Shown here: positions 13,050 to 22,565 of the stretch, one piece after another
Numbering within the stretch: the first letter of the stretch is position 1
Layout: each line of letters starts with the position of its first letter
DNA from: Platanthera guangdongensis
Taxonomy: Eukaryota > Streptophyta > Magnoliopsida > Asparagales > Orchidaceae
Length of the DNA stretch: 64,000 bases
Direction: 5' to 3'
NCBI GenBank assembly: GCA_039583875.1
Contig: CM077166.1
Span: 87,170,564-87,234,563 of the forward strand
The notes under the pieces: model-generated
Seen by the model: the letters and a program-made list of their open reading frames with translations, nothing else
Told to the model about the DNA's origin: nothing
Databases searched by the model: none
Translations under genes and position numbers: made by a program

Positions 13050-13104
13050 ACTTTGGTTCAAGTGCTACCTTGTACAACCAAAGAAACCTTGCTCTGATAC
13101 CAAT
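13050..13104 (-). other. Leader stub of C1 with its primer binding site
   Basis: On the minus strand TGGTATCAGAGCAAGG (13102 back to 13087) follows the C1 LTR by 2 nt and matches the initiator-methionine tRNA site well. The 55 bp left here are the start of the C1 internal region; G1 inserted at 13049/13050 and the rest of C1 lies beyond the left window edge. Confidence 0.85.
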
Positions 13105-13125
13105 TGAAAGTAAGGGTTAGATCTG

Positions 13126-13169
13126 AAATACTCTAGAGGGGCGGGGGGGGGGGGGTGAATAGAGTATTT
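13126..13169 (-). other. Predicted hairpin before the primer site of C1
   Basis: A 10-bp perfect inverted repeat, AAATACTCTA (13126-13135) and TAGAGTATTT (13160-13169), encloses a G-run (C-run on the element strand). On the element strand the loop is TTCACC(n)CTC. It lies about 25 nt before the primer site. C3 has the same loop on a different stem. Confidence 0.7.
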
Positions 13170-13955
13170 AGGGTTTATAAATTTTTTTTAATTAAATCAA
13201 TCTATTACTAGTGCTGCAGAAAGTAAATTAAGAACACAAAACACAGCAACCAAGAAAGCACAGCCACGACAAGAATAAAAGAAAAGAGCAACCCAGACAA
13301 CACAGGAGTTTTATAGTGGTTCCCCTAAACTTGGGTTCATCCACTCTTATACCTCCCTGGTAGGAATCCACACAGGTTTTTGATCAAGTGACTGCCACCA
13401 ATGAGCTTTTTATCAGGTGCTCAAAAAGCAAACCTCAAGTCTTTTGATCAGGTGACTTGCAACCAGGAATAACTTTTGAAGGGATTTAAGAACCCTTTAT
13501 ACAATGGGGGATGAGAGAGTGATTTTGTCTTCTCTTTCTCAGATACAACTGAGAAGACTTTTAGTGGGAAAATGATGTTAGCAAGGGCTCCCCCTGAGAT
13601 ATGTAATGGTTCAGGAAATTGAAGCCATGCTGCTGGGTGATAGGTCTTCAAACTTTTGCTTTGACCAAAAGAAACCCAAGAACTTCTTGACAGATTGAAT
13701 GTTTGTTGTCCTTTGAAGAATCTTGAATGAAGACAGAAGAAGACTCTTGATTTGAATGGTTGTTCTTCTTCTTCAGCTTGATGTTCTTTCTCTGGTCTAG
13801 GGCTAGGGCTTCTTGTCTCTTGACAGTGTTGTTGCCCAGTGAGCTTTGTATGTTGTATATTCTCTGTGTGTTGTAGTGAGAGATGAAGAAGATCCTTGTT
13901 CACTGTATATTTCTGACTACTGCTAGAGAGTTGTATTCACGAAAATAAAGAAAAT

Positions 13956-13965
13956 CCCTTTTATA
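13956..13965 (-). promoter_or_regulatory. TATA box of the C1 LTR
   Basis: TATAAAAGGG on the minus strand, about 260 bp downstream of the palindrome array in transcription direction. A good plant TATA consensus at a sensible place in the LTR. Confidence 0.6.
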
Positions 13966-14224
13966 TTTTCCATATGAATTTCCTTTTGAAATTTGAATTC
14001 CTCTCTGCATTGATTTCTGACGGCCTGGAAAATATTTGCATTGATTGGTTTCACCAACTGTCCCATGAAATACGGCAAGCAATAATCTTGATGAAGAATG
14101 TAATCAATGCTTGTTTCTAACCATAATATTCAGAGAATATTTATGCATTGATTACTCAGGAATTATTGCAATAGAAAAGAGGACATAGGGAGGGAAATTT
14201 CTAAGTCTGAAACTTTACAGAATT

Positions 14225-14880
14225 CATTGAGCAGAATTCGTCGATGTGTCCAGAGTTCATCGAACAGAAAAGTCAAGTTCGTTGACCAGATAATCTTTGT
14301 TTGTCGTGGTGAGGTCCAAGATCGTCGACCTAAGAACTGATAATTGCTTTCTCTGGAACCATACTAATTCTGTGCATCAAGTTCGTAGATCTGAGAATAT
14401 GACTTCGTCGACCTAATAACAGAATTCCATTTTTCTTGGACTTAAAGAATGTTGAAGTAACATGTCCAGAAATCGTCGACCTTAGAACTGAGTTCGTCGA
14501 CCTGAGAACTACTTTCGTCGAGCTGAGAACTTCTAACTGCTAGTTGATAAATCTTGCCAAGACTGCGGTCTAAGTTCGTCGAGCTGAGAATTAAGTTCGC
14601 CCATTGGAGTGTGATCCTAGACTTAGAATACTTAGATGTTTCTGGAAAAAACATATTGAAGTACAATACCCAGTAATCATCGACCTGAGAACTAAGTTCG
14701 TCGACCTGAGAACTAAGTTCGTCGACTGGAGTAACTGTGAAGAATTCTGGACTTGGTGTTGAAGTATACTCTTGAATTTGTCGACCTGAGATTCAAGTTC
14801 ATCGAGCTCAGCTCAGAGAATTGTCTCTGATTTCATCGAGCTGAGCACGACTTTCGTCGACCTGAGTTCGACGAACGTCG
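14225..14880 (-). repeat. TCGTCGACCTGAGAAC motif array in U3 of C1
   Basis: Plus-strand units such as AAGTTCGTCGACCTGAGAAC recur about fifteen times with irregular spacing, some changed to TTCATCGA or TTCGTCGAGCTGAG. The centre GTCGAC is a palindrome. Spacers are unrelated to each other, so this is an array of short motifs rather than a satellite. Confidence 0.8.
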
Positions 14881-15070
14881 AATTCATTTTCTGACTTTGA
14901 GATTTCTCTAAGTCTTGAGTCTTCCGCTGTCTATTGATGGCTGTTCCATGTGGTGTTGACTCTAAGGACATGGCGTAGACCGTAGAACTCATACATGACC
15001 CTGGCTATACATGTTGGGTCAAACATCCTAACTTAGTGAAACTAGCCCAAATCCAATTTGGGATCCAACA

Positions 15071-15157
15071 CATAATTCTACCATTTGTATGTGAAATATG
15101 GCGTGGGGCCCCGACCGGCCCACCGTTATATTCCATGTGACGAATGGGGGCGTTACA
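15071..15157 (+). repeat. Right end of the G2 5' LTR
   Basis: These 87 bp match 30551-30637 (both hold CCATGTGACGAATGGGGGCG and end TTACA). The rest of this LTR was separated by C1 and lies outside the window. Confidence 0.85.
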
Positions 15158-15160
15158 AAG

Positions 15161-15176
15161 TGGTATCAGAGCCAGG
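15161..15176 (+). other. Primer binding site of G2
   Basis: TGGTATCAGAGCCAGG, a full match to the common initiator-methionine tRNA site, 3 nt after the LTR end TTACA at 15157. Confidence 0.92.
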
Positions 15177-15320
15177 TTTGAGATTTGTGGGAGGGAAAAC
15201 ATAATTGAACACAAGAATATCCACTAAGAATGTAATCCTTGCACGTGAGGAGCGTGAGCGTGTCATGTATGTTTGTTGATATGGACTGGACGTAACTGAT
15301 GTTTTGTACATTGATGGGGG

Positions 15321-16505
15321 ATGAGAAGTGGTGATGGGCAGTCTGAGCCCCAGCGTTCCGATGAGAGTGCAGCACCAGATGAGGCGCATACACCTCCCTC
15401 GGTGGAGACCATCCATGTGGTGACTGAGACGGTGCTCGCATTGTTACATGGACAACCTATTGGGCAGGCAAGGCCTGCAGGGGTGCCAGTATGGCCTGGT
15501 GCAATGTAAGAGCATGTTGAAGCTGTGGTGGATGACCAAGCAGCTGATGAGCAACTGATGCGGTTTATGGAATTTCATCCACCAACGTTTGGAGGAACTG
15601 GTTCCCCAACGCAGGCAGAAGATTAGCTTGCAAGAGTGAAGAGAATCTTGACAGCAATCAGGACTGCGGAGGCGCAGAATGTGATTTTAGCCACCTTTAT
15701 ATTGGAAGACGATGTGAGGCTTTGGTGGGATGAAGTAGAATTGCACCACTTGGCAGATCGCGGATTGGAAGAGATATTGATCGAAGAATTCTCACGATTA
15801 TTTCTAGCTAAGTATTTGCCAATATCGCAGCGGATTGCTATGGAGAATGAATGTCAACGTCTGGTACAGGGTGAGAGTGATATTGATACTTACCTGCATG
15901 TGTTTACCAGGCTGGGGCGCTGTGCGGTGTCTACTTTCGCTGAGGAAGCGTGAAAGACAAATCGATTCTATAAGGGACTGCGTGATGAGTTGAGATTGAC
16001 ACTTCGAAGTTCCGTGAACCAAGGCTTCCAAAAATTGGTAGATACAGCCTGTGCGCTGGAGAAGGATTTAAAATGAGTGCAGGATAAGAAGAGACTAGCG
16101 GTGGAGAAGCCGGAATTCAAAGACCCACAGTCGGAACAATCAAGATGAGACAAAAAGAGGTTCAGGCCTGCTGAACCAACTCCTTCGACCGTTTCTTCGG
16201 GAGCAACATCTGGGTAAGGACGTGTTAAGACACACACATGTTTTATATGCGGGAAGCAGGGACATATAGCCTGTCATTGTTAGAGTGGCCCTCCAAGGAG
16301 TGAGAAGAAGACAAGTGCATCTTATGAAGAAAAAGGTAAAGCAGTGGCAGAGTCATCTGCATCCCAGACACATCCTCGAATGCACAATCTGGAAGTGCAA
16401 GAGCCGCAAAGCTCAATCGGGGAAGTACAGTCTCGAGTGTTTAGTTTGGAACTCCAAAAGGCTATCAAACGACTTATGAAAGATGATGCGGGTGAGCAGA
16501 AGTAA
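15321..16505 (+). pseudogene. G2 gag (decayed); no pol follows
   Basis: Translation gives an acidic N-terminus (about 15321-15508), the phrase FMEFHPPTFGGTG near 15570, and a retrotransposon gag domain at 15636-15953 (ILEDDVRLWWDEV, then FSRLFLAKYLP). Past a TGA at 15951 the frame continues with FYKGLRDELRLTLR. A complete zinc knuckle, CFICGKQGHIACHC, lies near 16221-16262. At least six stops interrupt it. The frame ends near 16505, and only about 365 bp separate it from the 3' LTR, so protease, RT, RNase H and integrase are missing. This fits the plant gag-only class (TR-GAG type) that depends on a partner element for replication; an old internal deletion is the alternative. Confidence 0.82.
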
Positions 16506-16870
16506 GAATGAAAGCGTGAACTAAATAACTTTGGTGATGTGACTCAGGAATGAATAATGGGATGTTTTTGATATAATATATGTTGTATGGATGATGAAAT
16601 GGTTGAGCACATCTTGTGGTATCTAGGTGATCGATCGATCAAGGTGTATGTAATGTGAATATATGGCTGGAGATATGGTGGATATATGTCTGTGATGTTT
16701 ATTATGGATGTATGTATGTATGTGTTTGTTTTCTGTGATGTCGTGGGGCGAGACAAGCTGCGTCCTCTGAGCTCTAACCATGATCGTTTTGCGAAGGAAT
16801 GTTATGGTTTTGTTGATGTCTGTAGTTGAGCTAATTTTCGGGACAAAATCCTTTTGTAGGAGGGGAGGGT
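16506..16870 (+). other. G2 3' noncoding region with polypurine tract
   Basis: GT-rich noncoding sequence with ATGT repeats around 16555-16720. It ends in the phrase TTTTCGGGACAAAATCC and a polypurine tract, GTAGGAGGGGAGGGT (16856-16870), next to LTR start TGTAACA. The same phrase precedes the 3' LTR of G3, so the G2 3' end is of Tekay type although pol is absent. Confidence 0.85.
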
Positions 16871-16904
16871 TGTAACACAACAAATCCTAATTTGGGTTCA
16901 GGTT

Positions 16905-17430
16905 GGGTGACACCGCCTGGGACACGGGCGTGTCCCCGGGCATGTCGTGCTCGGGTTGAGCGGCATCTCGAGTGCTCGACAAAATGCACTTGAGAAGTTC
17001 TCGAGAGGGAACACGCCCGACGACATGGGCATGTCAGGGGGCGTGTCCCCCTCTGGTCGATGAACTGCGCTTGACGATCGTAGAGCAGCCAGTTGAGTTG
17101 AGACACGGACTGTGACATGGGCATGTCACAGGGCCGTGTTCTTCTCGGGATCAGCCGGGGATGCGTGTATTGGTGGACACGGGCGTGTCCTGGGACACAC
17201 GGCCTGTGACACAGGCATGTCACAGGCCGTGTCCCACTCGGGTTGAGTTGGTGATGTGCTAGTTGAGGTACACGGCTTTTAGACACAAGCGTGTAGAACG
17301 TGACACGGGCATGTTTTATATGACACGGGCGTGTCAGATAGCCGTATACTGTTCTAGATTTGAGTCGTTTGTGTCACGCTTAAGGGACACGGCTTGTGAC
17401 ACGGGCGTGTCACAGGGCGTGTCAGGCCAT
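16905..17430. repeat. GACACGGGCGTGTC palindrome array in U3 of G2
   Basis: About ten to twelve copies of half-sites GACACGG and CGTGTC, often facing as GACACGGGCGTGTC or as GACATGGGCATGTC, where two CG have become TG and CA. The array ends about 75 bp before the TATA-like motif near 17510. GC content is much above that of the flanks. Confidence 0.85.
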
Positions 17431-17568
17431 GTTCAGCCTATTTTTGGGAAAATCAAGGCCATTCATTTCCTTCATCTGGATCCAAGGGCCCAGGCCCTTC
17501 CCTGCTCATTAAAAGGCTGAAATGGATTGACCACTTTAATTCCATCTTAGCCATTCTTATTCTAAGAG

Positions 17569-17572
<4 letters not shown>

Positions 17573-17608
<36 letters not shown>
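17573..17608. repeat. AG microsatellite in the G2 LTR
   Basis: About 18 uninterrupted AG units, some 60 bp downstream of the TATA-like motif, hence probably in the transcribed leader. GA/CT runs are common in plant 5' leaders. Confidence 0.95.
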
Positions 17609-17609
<1 letters not shown>

Positions 17610-18791
17610 AAGGAAGGAAGGGGGAAGGAAGCCGGCTATCGGAGGAGCTTCGGAGTGCGGAATCGGGAGTCGATTGCTGATTCGTTGAGGCAAAGCCGTG
17701 GCGGTGATTTCCATCCGGCTAGTTCATGGCTCCAAAGCGATCGTCAAGAGTAACGATCTCCTTCTTGGACAATCGAAGTCCATTCTTTATGCATCTACAT
17801 GGAATCCTCCAGCAAGAGGTGGAAAACGTAAGTGATTCCCCGTTGATTCTGCATCTAGAGTCGTAAATGCTTACTATGGTGTATGCATACTGTGTGAAGC
17901 CCATCTGGATGATTAGTCTGGATTGGTGATGGTTATATTGTGCACCGGAGAAGACTCTATGTAGTATGTGATGCCTATGAATTGTGGTGACTGTAGCTCT
18001 TTTGTTGTAAGCTTTGCGTGAACTGTATGTTGATCTTGGATGCTTCGGATAAGCTCCTTGTGGTGGGAACGCGGTGAGCGCTATTTGCTCTAAGAGAGCG
18101 GAAAGCTGCGGCTAATCTGGAGGGAAAGCCGACACGGGTCAGGCGGTGCACTACTGATGGATTGAGCACAGGAAAAGGCTGACCTGCCCCTGGTTGTTTT
18201 GGGAGATCGATGGGTGACAATACCTGGGGGATGCGAGATAGACACGGCTTGCTGCACCACAATGGTGGTTCGATCTGAATAGGAAATGCTCAAGTTTTCC
18301 TTGAGGTTCTCACCTCTGAGTGGTTTTGGCGGAATATCGCCAGCAAGCACGATTGGTGGACTAGGACCGGCCAGCCAACAAGTTAATAACCTCTAATCGA
18401 TGGTGTTGCCACGGAGTCGGGTACACCGTAAGGTGCCCTGAGTGCACGGAGCGCCTGGCGGAGGCCGGCGTTTGTGATACTGTTGTGATACTTGTGATGA
18501 TAACTAGATTTTTAGCAATGCATACATGGAAGGAACCACTGCACCGGGTAAGGGGGGTCGTTATAATTGGTCAGCTAATGCTGACCGTTGCTTTGTTTAC
18601 CGCTCTTGGGGTGGATGTCTACTTATAGGTGCTGATGAATTGGATTGAATTGAGCGGAATGATTCCTTGCTGCTTAATGGGCCTTGAAGACCGTGCGAAG
18701 AATTCTTGGATTTCATGTGTGGCCGACCTATGTGCCAATGTATGAAGCTGTATATTTGTAAAGAGAAACTTGTAAGGCCTTAAGGCCATGA

Positions 18792-18796
18792 GCGTG
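18792..18796. repeat. Target site duplication of G3, left
   Basis: gcgtg directly before the 5' LTR of G3; the same five bases follow its 3' LTR at 30398-30402. This proves both ends of G3 and its insertion into the G2 LTR. Confidence 0.95.
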
Positions 18797-19237
18797 TGTA
18801 ACGCTCCCGATTTTTCTGCGATTATTTAATTCTCATTTGGCGTTACGTTGACGCGTTTCCGGCAGGTGCCCTTTGTTAGAGCGTGGTCTTAGCTCTTTTG
18901 GTTCCTTGTGTGGTTATTGGTAGCCTTTTTGGCAAGATCCCCTAGCAAGCCGGGTCTGTTTTGGTGACCAGTGAGGCCTCTCGGGGGATGCTTGTGTTTT
19001 GGCTTCAGGTAGTGATAACCAGAGTTTTGATCGTTGAAATTTGATTTTGACTTCGCCGTTGTGTTCATAGAGTGGGTGTTTAGCTACGGTGCGAATTTCG
19101 TCTTATTCCGAGGTGGTTCGGTTTTGGGTTGTTTTGGTGTGTTAATATTATTGGATGTAAATGATTAATTATTAAAGCTGATATGAACCAGTGGCTTTTA
19201 GGTGGCGGTTAAGGTTGATTAGACGCGTCCATGCACA

Positions 19238-19246
19238 TATATAAAG
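19238..19246 (+). promoter_or_regulatory. TATA box of the G3 5' LTR
   Basis: TATATAAAG, preserved identically in the 3' LTR at 27791-27799. It lies about 440 bp into the LTR; the array that follows 730 bp later would be transcribed. Confidence 0.65.
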
Positions 19247-19974
19247 CCTTAGGCAAAATCGAGACTATTCATTGTCTCCTTCCTTGAAAGAATAACTGTC
19301 GTAGTGTCGAGAGGAAGAAAAAACGTCAACCCTACTACCCTTCAGACGCCGATTCTGGGAGCGTTAGTGGACGGAATTCGATTTCGAAAGCAGATCTGGA
19401 GTGCTCTCGCCTAGACCTTCATTCCTACTGCAAGAGATTCAATTTTCGTGGTAGTTCTAGGGGTCTCAGAATTTTTAGTTTGATCCTTTTCCGCCATTAA
19501 ACTTTAGACTCCTGTTTAGGTGCTGTTGCGGCTGGAGCCGAGAGAGAGAGGAAGGGTTGTACTTGATGAATCGCTGGTTTTTAAGGCAAGTGGTGCTCCT
19601 ATCCTTGCCAAGTTTTCATCTCCTTTTCTTGGTCATATTTGCTATAATTTTCCCTGTTTCCCGAGATTGATATCTTATTCGGTTTTTCCGTCAAAAACAT
19701 GTTAATCTTAAACCATTATGCCCCTTTATGTTTTTGTTTGCATTCTCTCAAGTTCTGAAACTCCAATCTTCGGCTGGAGTGCTGTAGTCATGTTTGTTTT
19801 ATCAAATGATTCCTTGTTAATCTCAGTTTGGGTAGAAATTAGCCTATCAGCCTTAGAACTAGTAGCAGTGGATTTTCATGCTTATATTACGAGTAATAGG
19901 ATCAAATTAGGCTAAGAAGATTGCTCGGAAACGAAGTTGGAGGTACATGAATGTTGTACTCTCAATGCAGCTAG

Positions 19975-20535
19975 ATCGACGAAGATCGTTGATCTGGGTT
20001 CGACGAAGATCGTCGAACTGAGATCGACGACCTCTGGTTGCATGGGATCGACGACGATCGTCGATCTGAGTTCGACGAGGATCGTCGAACTGAGATCGAC
20101 GATCTCTAGTTGCTTGAGATCGACGAAGATCGTCGACCTGGGTTTGACGATGATCGTCGAACGGAGATCGACGATCTCTGTTTGCCTGAGTTCGGCGAGG
20201 ATCGTCGAGCTGAGTTCAACGAGGATCGTCGAACTTAGTTCGATGATTTTTTGTGGCCTGCGTTTAACGCAAAATCGTCGAACGGAATTCGACGATTTCC
20301 TTTGGCCTGCGTTTATCGAAAAATTGTCGAACGGCGTTCGACAATTTTTCCCGTGACCTGTGTTTGGCGAATGGAAAATCGTCGAACGACGATCGACGAT
20401 TTGTCCCGTGACCTGTGATCGACGAACGGAAAATCGTCGAACGGCGTTCGATGATTTTTTCCCGTTCCTGCATTCGACGAAAGCCAAATCGTCGAACGGA
20501 GTTCGACGATTTCCTATGGCTAGAGATCGACGATT
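19975..20535. repeat. TCGACGATC / GATCGTCGA palindrome array, G3 5' LTR
   Basis: Facing half-sites such as ATCGACGA AG ATCGTCGAT recur about fifteen times with a period near 37-60 bp. The middle of the array reads as a repetitive peptide on both strands, explained by the motif and not by coding. The homologous array in the 3' LTR is at 28525-29055, with several CG changed to TG or CA. Confidence 0.9.
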
Positions 20536-21871
20536 CCTGTAAGATGGGATTTAATCCTTTTCAGATTCTTTCTTCCCGAGTGATTACCTCCTAGGGGGAA
20601 TGTCTTGTCGGCCTTTCGTTCTTCCTTGTTTTGATTGTTGAATCGTGGGTTATGGCAGGTAGTGGTGTTTTGACGCTCTAAAGGAGCGGGATGCTTTGTG
20701 CGTGAGCCGTGGCTGCCACTTTTAGTCCCAGGTACGGGCTGGGTATTGCTGTGGCCGTCACCCTTGTTATCCCAGGTACGGGCTGGGTTTGAGGTGATTT
20801 TGTGCCGACACAGTGAATTTTCTTTTGGAACTGTTTGGTTTGGGGGACTGTTTTTGGTCACCAACTCAGGTCCACTTTATTTACTACTGCCATTAACTCA
20901 CAAATTAGGATTGTTAGGTGTTTCTTCCTGGTTAAATGCAACATATTGTGGCAAGTTTTCTTGTCTTTTGCCTTGTAACCTCTACAGGATTTGGGCAGGG
21001 CTCGTTATTATTACCTGATACTTGTTGTACTTTTGCTTACTTTGGACAGTGTTTGCTTTTACTGTCATGTTTACTTACTCTCTTTTGTCCCAATTTGATT
21101 TATCGCACTAATTCTGATTTTCCTTGTTTTATTTGCTGAGGCGTTCTTTTCTTTTCTTAATGCCTCAGGTTCGGATTAGTAGCCGGGTAGGCGGCTAGTT
21201 TTGCTGTGGTGTTGCTGGTGATCCCTTGAGTTGTAGGGATCTTTCTCTTACTGTTGTGAGGTAAATTCCTGCTTTTCTTACAGACATACATGCATGTCAG
21301 TGGGTTCGTGTCAGTTTGTTGGCGCCCACTGGTAGTTTTACCTTATGATACTGGATATGTTTCTTATACTGCTACCTTCTGGAGATAGTCTACTTGCTCT
21401 TGGGAAGATTTATGTTTGGTTGCTAGTTATTTTTTTAAACCTAAAAACACTATTACTATTATATTTCATAACCAGCATGTTTATAAAACTCATACATTAC
21501 TTTCCAAGCAACGTAAAAAGATCGTTTTCCTACTTATAATATAATATAAATATAGAGTCTTGCATGATATAAGATGACCTCGGGGGTCACTTATGCACTC
21601 TCATAGGATGTCAAATATAAATAAAGTATTTTCTGTTGCGTATAAGTATAGTTTTTAAACTTTGGACAAGATGATCCACCGAGCCGAGGCATACGACCCC
21701 TAAAATTATATCTGATTTTCTAATCATTAAACTTATGAGATTTTCATAGTCTAGTTAGATGGTGTTCGCCTGAGCGTCGACAGTTATCCCCTGCTCGACG
21801 TGGCATTACGACGCGTGTTTTCTCATACTCTGACACTTCTTAAATTCGGAGAAAATGCGGGTTGTGATAGT

Positions 21872-21884
21872 TGGTATCAGAGGC
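21872..21884 (+). other. Primer binding site of G3
   Basis: TGGTATCAGAGGC, 2 nt after the LTR end, matches the initiator-methionine tRNA primer site for eleven bases. Confidence 0.9.
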
Positions 21885-22030
21885 GGAGGTTGCTTGACAA
21901 TTAATCGGCCAACCTTTCCTTGTAGGTATTAGGTGTTTAGCATCATATCATACACACACCGATATGTCATAAGCACGTTTTAGCTGAAGCACGAACCCTA
22001 CACTTATAGCATAACATGAAGTATACTAGG

Positions 22031-22206
22031 CATATTATGTAGTATGGGATGCATAATATGTGTCTGTATATGGATCCACCATAGGGGCAACATGTGAGGG
22101 TTATGTAGTATGAGATGCATAACCTCACCACATGAATGCGACTAGCACGTTTCTTTTTCATTGCATGAGAATGTTATGTAGTATGGGATGCATAAAATTT
22201 TCATGC
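22031..22206 (+). other. Three leader hairpins with a constant 12-nt loop
   Basis: Each unit has the loop TAGTATGRGATG. Hairpin 1: stem CATATTATG (22031-22039) with CATAATATG (22052-22060). Hairpin 2: stem CATGTGAGGGTTATG (22091-22105) with CATAACCTCACCACATG (22118-22134), with small bulges. Hairpin 3: GCATGAGAATGTTATG (22163-22178) with CATAAAATTTTCATGC (22191-22206), with central mismatches. Only the stem base next to the loop (TTATG/CATAA) is shared; outer stems differ but stay paired. They lie between primer site and gag, where retroviruses keep packaging and dimerisation signals. That role here is inference. Confidence 0.75.
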
Positions 22207-22565
22207 GTACGCCACTCATGACATGCATTAGGACCCTTTTTTAGAATGCATAGCATAATCATGCATAGTATAACATTGCATAAGCACAACGTGCCAAGCT
22301 AAAGATTTGCAGGATGACATATGTACACATATGGTTTTTTAAATCAAAAAAAGAATATAAAATTCATACATTCCCGATCTAGTCACAAGAGTTAGATGAT
22401 GGTGGTTAACCATCCTAGGTTAGGCATAACATCTTTTTTTTGTTCAAATAAACTACCAGAGCAAGTTTAGCAATTTTAAGATCATATTTATGTATGTATT
22501 GTCTGTACTTGTAGTTAGTTCCAAATATTGTACCAGGATTTGACTAATGTTGATATGACCATAGG

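Larger units (their letters stand above)
13105..15070 (-). repeat. C1: 5' LTR of a SIRE-type Ty1/copia element
   Basis: On the minus strand it begins TGTTGGATCCC at 15070 and ends TTTCA at 13105, next to a primer site. Assignment to the SIRE group rests on the G-run hairpin near the primer-site end (13126-13169), which has the same layout as in C3. In transcription order: U3 with a TCGTCGACC array (14880 to 14225), TATA box (13965 to 13956), then R-U5. A 151-codon open frame at 13448-13903 lies in R-U5 and resembles nothing I know. The LTR sits in the G2 5' LTR; the target duplication partner is outside the window. Confidence 0.82.
16871..18796 (+). repeat. G2 3' LTR, left part (split by G3)
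   Basis: Begins TGTAACACAAC after the polypurine tract and runs to the G3 target site. It resumes at 30403 and ends at 30637, giving an LTR of about 2.16 kb. It holds a GTGTC palindrome array, a weak TATA-like TTAAAAGG (about 17509-17516) and an AG microsatellite. Reading frames within it are array or LTR artefacts. Confidence 0.88.
18797..21869 (+). repeat. 5' LTR of G3 (about 3.07 kb)
   Basis: Starts TGTAACGCTCCC and ends GTTGTGATA, where the 3' LTR has GTTGTGACA; the final CA has changed to TA. It holds a TATA box (19238), a palindrome array downstream of it (19975-20535) and a duplicated CCCAGGTACGGGCTGG (about 20725 and 20770). Confidence 0.93.

Noticed and set aside
13448..13903. 151-codon minus-strand frame in the C1 LTR as a host gene
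   Set aside because: It lies wholly between TATA box and primer site of an LTR, resembles no family I know and has no codon or domain support.
16905..17430. CpG island or promoter of a host gene
   Set aside because: The CG-rich stretch is the palindrome array of the G2 LTR; no host gene follows.
19912..20542. 191-codon frame on the minus strand and partner frames in the G3 LTR array, also at 28464-29068
   Set aside because: Repetitive peptides (STKIVDL, STIFVDL) are translations of the TCGACGATC array; the copies in the two LTRs differ by indels and stops.
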